Shown here: positions 59,000 to 64,000 of the stretch, in pieces
Layout of the letters: the number at the start of each line of letters is the position of its first letter
Numbering within the stretch: position 1 is the first letter of the stretch
Source of the DNA: Apoderus coryli
Lineage: Eukaryota > Arthropoda > Insecta > Coleoptera > Attelabidae
Assembly: GCA_911728435.2 (NCBI GenBank)
Contig: OU452201.1
Location: forward strand, 14,756,001 to 14,820,000
DNA: 64,000 nucleotides
Reading direction: 5' to 3'
Program-made: the position numbers and the translations under genes
Notes under the pieces: model-generated
The model's database searches: none
Told to the model about the DNA's origin: nothing
Seen by the model: the letters and a program-made list of their open reading frames with translations, nothing else

Positions 59000-59276
59000 C
59001 ACTCACCTAAGTTAACCAAACGAACGTTATGGTTATGTTGAAGATATGAAGAAGAGCCGTGGCATTCGTATTTGGCAGATTGTAAAATATAACATTAGTA
59101 TATGTTTAATTTTTTTAATAAAACAAAGAAAATTTAACAAAAATAATCAATTTAGTACTAGTATATATGCTTTAAAGTTTATATACTCTAATTTTTATAT
59201 CACATTTTCTTTGTTAATAGAAATACTTCGGCAGTTAAACCGGGCAACGTAGACAATAATGTAACGGTATTAACGG

Positions 59277-59425
59277 CAGTGTTGTTCGCATGCTTTTTTT
59301 TTTCGTACTAGATGGCGCGTCAATTTCGTACTAGATTTACAATTTTCGTACTAGATTTACAATTTCCTTAAATGTAATTAATCGAGTAATTGTAACCTTG
59401 CTTGTTTAATGTAATGAATCACTTT

Positions 59426-59474
<49 letters not shown>

Positions 59475-59784
59475 GTTTGATGGGTTATTTGTTAGGTTAT
59501 GAGAAATGATCTTTCTTTCTTTGTTCTCTTATCTGACCTCTTCCTTCCTGATTCAGATGCACACAGCAGACAGCTACAGATAGTTAGATGAGATGACAGT
59601 AAAGTTTCACTTCGTATCTATTAGCCATTTCGTCAGAATATTTGGTTTTCCTTGAGTTAGGGGATTAGGGGATAAATATTGATTTGATTAAAAACGTACT
59701 AAAATATCGTTCCGGCGTATTAACGTATAAAGTCTCTCAAAACGTACTAAATATAATACGAAAAAGCACCTGGGAACAACACTG
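59277..59784. mobile_element. Non-autonomous hAT element with 8-bp target duplication
   Basis: Terminal inverted repeats CAGTGTTGTTC (59277-59287) and its complement (59774-59784) extend imperfectly into GCTTTTTCGTA. The 8-bp duplication ATTAACGG flanks both sides exactly, as expected for hAT transposons. Inside, TTTCGTACTAGAT occurs three times near the left end and CGTACTA variants occur inverted near the right end. There is no coding sequence. A run of 43 A lies at 59430-59472. Confidence 0.8.
59430..59472 (+). repeat. Homopolymer of 43 adenines
   Basis: An uninterrupted A43 inside the hAT-like element. It could be the tail of a retroposon inserted into the element, or simple slippage. 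I see no target duplication around it. Such runs are also error-prone in sequencing, so the length is uncertain. Confidence 0.8.
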
Positions 59785-60417
59785 ATTAACGGCGTTGGAA
59801 GAAAACATCTGTATAAAACTTTTTCCGTCGACAGTCCTTTAATGATGTATTTTAACCTTTGAATAAAAAATGACAGGAAGGACTATACTAGCAAGAAATG
59901 CTGATCAGAATGAATGTTGCATATGGCGGACCAGCATATCCGGTTTCACAGTGGCGCAGGTCCATAAAATATTATTAATAAGCAATAACAAATATTTCTT
60001 GAATTCATTACTATTTTATACAAAATGTTTTCAATCTGATGGAAGTAGGGAAAAGGGTAAATAATAAACAAAACTGAGAAAAACAATAACTTATTTATTG
60101 ACCTTTAAATAAAATTAATTTTGTATATATACTTCTTATTTGTACGTCATTTACTGTATTTTTACAAACATAATTTATTCTCGTGGTAAAATAACAATTG
60201 GAAATACCTATTATTTATCATGCAAACTCTAAAATGAATCTACACCCTTTAAATATAAAACATAACTGTCTGTTTTATTTACATAGCAAATATTTCTAAT
60301 TTTAACCTGTTCTACGCCAGTGACCAAGCCATCTTTTTGTAAATGTCATCGAAAAAATAATATTTATTTCGAAATTTTAGGGATATATTACAAAACCTCT
60401 TGATTAAAATTACTTAC

Positions 60418-60488
60418 TAGTGAAACTTAACTCCACGATTTATATTTTTAGGTGTCCGGGAACAACCACAAGCTGCACAACTAACCAT
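60418..60488 (-). CDS. First coding exon of a THAP-domain protein
   Basis: A 71-bp exon starts at an ATG in good context (AAACATGG) and ends at the strong donor GTAAGT. It reads MVSCAACGCSRTPK, then NINRGVKFH with two bases left over (TA, so tyrosine next). The pattern M-x-x-C-x-x-x-C, an R five residues later and G-V-x-FH is the first half of the C2CH THAP zinc finger, a DNA-binding domain related to P-element transposase. The second half (FP, W, CSxHF) was not found to the left within the window, so the gene continues across a long intron or is broken. It is too short for homology to be certain. Confidence 0.55.
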
Positions 60489-60693
60489 GTTTATTATTGT
60501 CTTTAAATAGCACTATTTTAAGTATTTACACTGATGCTATTGTTAATACTATTGTAGTATAATAATTGCTCACTCATAAATACACAAAATTCGCTTATAT
60601 TCATTAACTAAAGCATCGAAAACTGCAAAAAACCGTAAAACATACAACTTTGCATAACGAACAACCAAAACAATGAATTTCTAATGTGGATGT

Positions 60694-60706
60694 CCAACAT
60701 GGCCGT
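60694..60706 (+). promoter_or_regulatory. YY1-like core promoter motif upstream of the THAP exon
   Basis: CCAACATGGCCGT resembles the YY1/pleiohomeotic core (CAANATGGC). It lies about 200 bp upstream of the THAP exon start, a usual distance for a core promoter element, although its orientation points away from that exon. Confidence 0.25.
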
Positions 60707-61562
60707 TTCCGGCAGAAATTTTATTTACCACAGCCAGCGCAAAGCTCCTTCCTGTCACTTTTTATTCTTAGATTTTAACGCACTCAATTTCATTCATTCA
60801 TTCTATTAATAAATTTCTATTAATCAACGATTTATATGCAACCCAACATACATTGCTTTTATACATTATATTGGCACAGACTTATGGTTTAGGCAACCAA
60901 ACATACATACTTATCCACTAAATCATTGTCTAAGACAATGAGAAAGATTATTGTGTCCATTAATCTTTGCTAGTGATAATCATTTATCAGTTCCTTCAGC
61001 ATAATAGATTGTTGTTTTGTCTCTGATTCCAGTAATTATACAATTTCGAATATTAATACTTACAAGAATAAAATTAAGGAATATTAAAGTTTGAATAGAT
61101 TTAATAATATATAAATAGGAAATAGTGATTGTATAAATAAAAATTGAAGGTAATAAGATATCTATCTTTTTTGAAAAGTACAGTCGATGGAAAAGTTTTG
61201 TAACGAACTCGTGAATTGAAATGGCGATTGACAATCTCGAACATTAACGCGCTCGCTGCCCTCACTTGATAAATTATCTCGATTGTTAATCGCCCTTATT
61301 ACCTAATATCGTTAAATAACTATTATTTTCGTAATTCTTCCATTAATGATGTATTTTAACGCTCTCAAAATCGTCCATTAATGACACATATTACTCAAGG
61401 ATTTTATTATATGCAACCCAAAGTAAATCCTCTGCATTCTAATATTCGTACCTACTACCTACTCTGTCAAGTGTGATACCATTTCTTAATAACCAACCTA
61501 TTTCACGAATAGATTATGCTCGATCTCACATCAATATTCTACATCCTTGGCTTTTTATTGTA

Positions 61563-62898
61563 GGGTAAAGTAAGGTATGTTCGTGATATAGGTAAGTTCG
61601 TGATAGAATTATGAAAATTTCTCAGCAAGTTACCTTTTGCTTTAGATGGATGACATCTCCGAAGTGTATGTTCGTAGGTACCTACTAGATGATGCAACCT
61701 GTCGCGTTTCTATATCACGAATATTCCAGGCATTAGAAAACTTTGTTTACATGTGGTGCTTATTACGTTGTGATTTTTGGCGGGTTTTGCAACTGGGAAG
61801 CGATCTCCAGACATAACAGGAATAATTGAAAGCTGAGATAATGAAATTTACATTAATCTATAGTATTTTAGATGAGGAATCTTCCTGTACACAATAATTA
61901 ACAAATTTTGACTTAATTTTACCGTAATTGCTTATTCCGTGGAGCTTGTTTGTTATAATATTTTTCATGCGTTGAAGACATTAAAAATACAAGGGTTATT
62001 CAATGTTAAATATCTTTTTTTGTGTGCAGTAAAATTATTCCACATTTTTAGATAATGTTATGTTTATAATATACTACAATCCTAAACTAACGGTAAAGTT
62101 ATTCCACATTAGATTTTAAGAAAAAAAAATGGAGCACAGTGGATACAATGTTACTACTGTTTGGTACGATATCACCTAAAATGTCAAGCATTTGGCAAAG
62201 AAATTGTTTTAATGTGCAATCGATGCACTGGAAATTCCAGTGGTGACTCAGAATAAGATGTTATGCGTTACTGATACAATGTAACTGTTAATAAAATCTT
62301 ACCTACCAATTTTTAGCATTAATTGTAGTATCACGAATAAACCTACCCCATATCACGAAATTACATATCCTAGTCACGAAATTACCTTTCCTTGACTAGG
62401 ACAGTCATTTGAAAGTTTATTTAAGTAATTTTCTAAGTTTCCTCATAAAAAAATACATAAATCTCAAGAATAACTATCGGGTGTTAATCCCTCACAATTG
62501 TAGCAACAACGCATGCTATTTCCATTACTCTCCAACGAAAAAACGAAAATTATCACGAATATACCTTTTTTTTTTTTTTTTTTTTTAACATCCTTCTGGT
62601 CCTCCACTCGCACACCTCGGTACGCACTTAAGCCCCCGGCGTGTACGAATGGCGTACTTCAGCCTTGAAGGCTTATTGTGCCTTTTCAGGACCATACTGC
62701 ACTCACTATCATTCTACTATCACACAACATTCATTCTACAACCTAGATGAGCCACCGCCAGGTCCGTTTTTAATAAACCCCCCAGACGGTCACCCATCCA
62801 ACTTGTAGCCGCGCTCCACAGAGCTGCACTTCGACGGTCGTCACTATATGATCCCGTCTAGGCTACCCGGCCCGGCACGAATATACCTTACTTTACCC
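61563..62898. mobile_element. TIR element (GGGTAAAGTAAGGTAT ends, TA flanks) with subterminal TATCACGAA repeats
   Basis: The left end GGGTAAAGTAAGGTATGTTC and the right end (inverted) GGGTAAAGTAAGGTATATTC match, each flanked by TA, as for Tc1/mariner/pogo elements. Just inside the left end TTCGTGATA occurs twice; towards the right end ATCACGAA occurs four or more times, so subterminal binding sites are likely. No intact transposase frame remains. The 5S SINE is nested near the right end, so the element is older than the SINE. Without the SINE and one duplication copy it is about 1.0 kb. Confidence 0.7.
62568..62875 (-). mobile_element. 5S-rRNA-derived SINE (SINE3-like) with exact target duplication
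   Basis: A G+C-rich 308-bp insertion flanked by the exact 14-bp duplication CACGAATATACCTT (62554-62567 and 62876-62889). It has a 3' poly(A) tail on the minus strand, a T-run on the plus strand. Its minus-strand head contains GGATGGGTGACCGTCTGGG, a near match to the internal control region of 5S rRNA (GGATGGGTGACCGCCTGGG), preceded by AGCGCGGCTACAAGTT. That makes it a 5S-derived SINE. The body has no coding potential. It sits inside an older TIR element. Confidence 0.85.
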
Positions 62899-63104
62899 TA
62901 TAGGTTTACAACCGCAGATTTGCTGTGTCTGCGGTGTCTACAGTCTACATTACTATAAGGCCTTTTATTCTGTGTTATTTCAACATGCTCTTATTCAAAA
63001 TAATTTTCAGATACCTATTTGACTTCACAGTTCTGTTCTGTGATATCTCAATTCAGGATGAATGGTTTCAATGATGGAAGTTTTCTTTTGCGGATTACTT
63101 TGCT

Positions 63105-63154
63105 GAGTGCGGGATGTTCTATTTTTCTTGAGTGCGGGATGTTCTATTTTTCTT
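63105..63154. repeat. Exact 25-bp tandem duplication
   Basis: GAGTGCGGGATGTTCTATTT plus TTCTT is present twice head to tail with no difference, so it is a recent duplication. Confidence 0.85.
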
Positions 63155-64000
63155 GAGTGAAAACAAAAAATTATACATTCCAGGTAAGCTAAATATTAAT
63201 TTCTATAAAAGTCTTACATATACGAAAAATATTACCATAGGGACATAATATTATTTATCACGAAATTGCAAACCAACCCGAATGAAATTCATATGACTTA
63301 TCTCACTTAGATTTAACTGCTTACCTAAATTTAAAGTGATTTATTTTACAATAACTATATACCTATATAAGTAATATAAAATATATTTTTACTTACAAAT
63401 TTAATATTAACGGTTTTTACAGGACCGTTTACAGTGATATTCTTATTATTCCTGCTGTGTGTGTGTGGCTAAACTGTAAATGTTTAAATTATTTGTGTAC
63501 TTAGTGTACTTATGATATTATTTTAAGTCAATTCTAACATGAGGGTGTAAAAATCAGTCAAAATCAAAATACTAGAACCCCTGATTTGAATTTGACGCAA
63601 GTGGCTGTGTTACTGCTGCTAGCGGCTAGAGATTATAAAACGTATTTGTTAATTTTCGTTTTGATTAATTTACGTTGTAAATCTATTTCTTATAATTGGG
63701 TATTTATATATTCAGGCTGCGTTAAACTTGTTATCATTTAAGTTATTACTTAAAATTTAGCGACGGTTTTTAGTAAAGGTAGGTAGCCCTCTTTAATTAA
63801 GTTTTAGCTTTTGATGTAACAAACATAGTTACTATTGCATAAATAAGCTCCAAACACTTATTCGTAAATAAGAACATTTTAATAAAGTTATTTTTGTCGA
63901 ATAGTTCGATGTTTATTCAGGTATGAGGCTGGGAACCGACCCTAAACCGATACACACAACAATGCTAATCCACATTAGAAAAATGATTTCATAGTATTAT

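Overview
This is AT-rich nuclear DNA from an insect, or at least an arthropod. Its coding sequence is split by short introns with GT/AG borders (the smallest are 57 and 60 bp). The space between genes is filled with degraded insect-type transposable elements: mariner-like and PIF/Harbinger transposase remnants, hAT-like MITEs, non-LTR retrotransposon 3' ends and a 5S-rRNA-derived SINE. There are no bacterial operons, ribosome binding sites or CRISPR arrays. I cannot fix the order of insect from sequence alone; the repeats would suit a beetle or a hemipteran with a large genome.

Only one gene is complete: a classical PX-PH phospholipase D (PLD1/2 type) on the minus strand. It has 14 coding exons from 56381 down to 44138. 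I joined it exon by exon; every junction keeps phase and the sum is 1121 codons (1120 residues plus stop). Both HKD catalytic motifs, the IYIENQFF motif and the conserved C-terminal threonine are present. Its introns carry mobile DNA: a hammerhead-like inverted-repeat element (intron 5), a non-LTR tail (intron 11), a mariner-type remnant and a palindromic repeat (intron 12), and a tandem repeat (intron 3).

Two other host genes show only their first coding exons, both on the minus strand. One at 34526-34785 ends in RYDSSESSD followed by a donor and probably begins a CSRNP/Axud1-type nuclear protein; a CRE (TGACGTCA) and a CCAAT box lie upstream. If so, the left 34 kb is largely its first coding intron. 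The other, at 60418-60488, encodes the first half of a THAP zinc-binding domain. I found no further exon of either.

The most notable mobile element is at 11286-13697: an intact 566-codon intronless reading frame between 12-bp perfect terminal inverted repeats (CACAGGCCAACA), subterminal inverted blocks and a TTA target duplication. It looks like a recently active DNA transposon encoding a cysteine-rich protein family that I know only as uncharacterised.

Layout: 1-11 kb, AT-rich DNA with non-LTR tails and a first repeat family; 11.3-13.7 kb, the CACAG transposon; 14-34 kb, repeats, hairpins, a hAT-like MITE, a Harbinger deletion derivative, a mariner pseudogene, a tRNA-Ala-like element and a 234-bp perfect hairpin; 34.5-35 kb, CSRNP-like exon and promoter; 35-44 kb, repeats including a 0.9-kb foldback; 44.1-56.4 kb, phospholipase D; 56.4-64 kb, MITEs, a hAT-like element with an exact 8-bp duplication, the THAP exon, and a GGGTAAAG element with the 5S SINE nested inside it.
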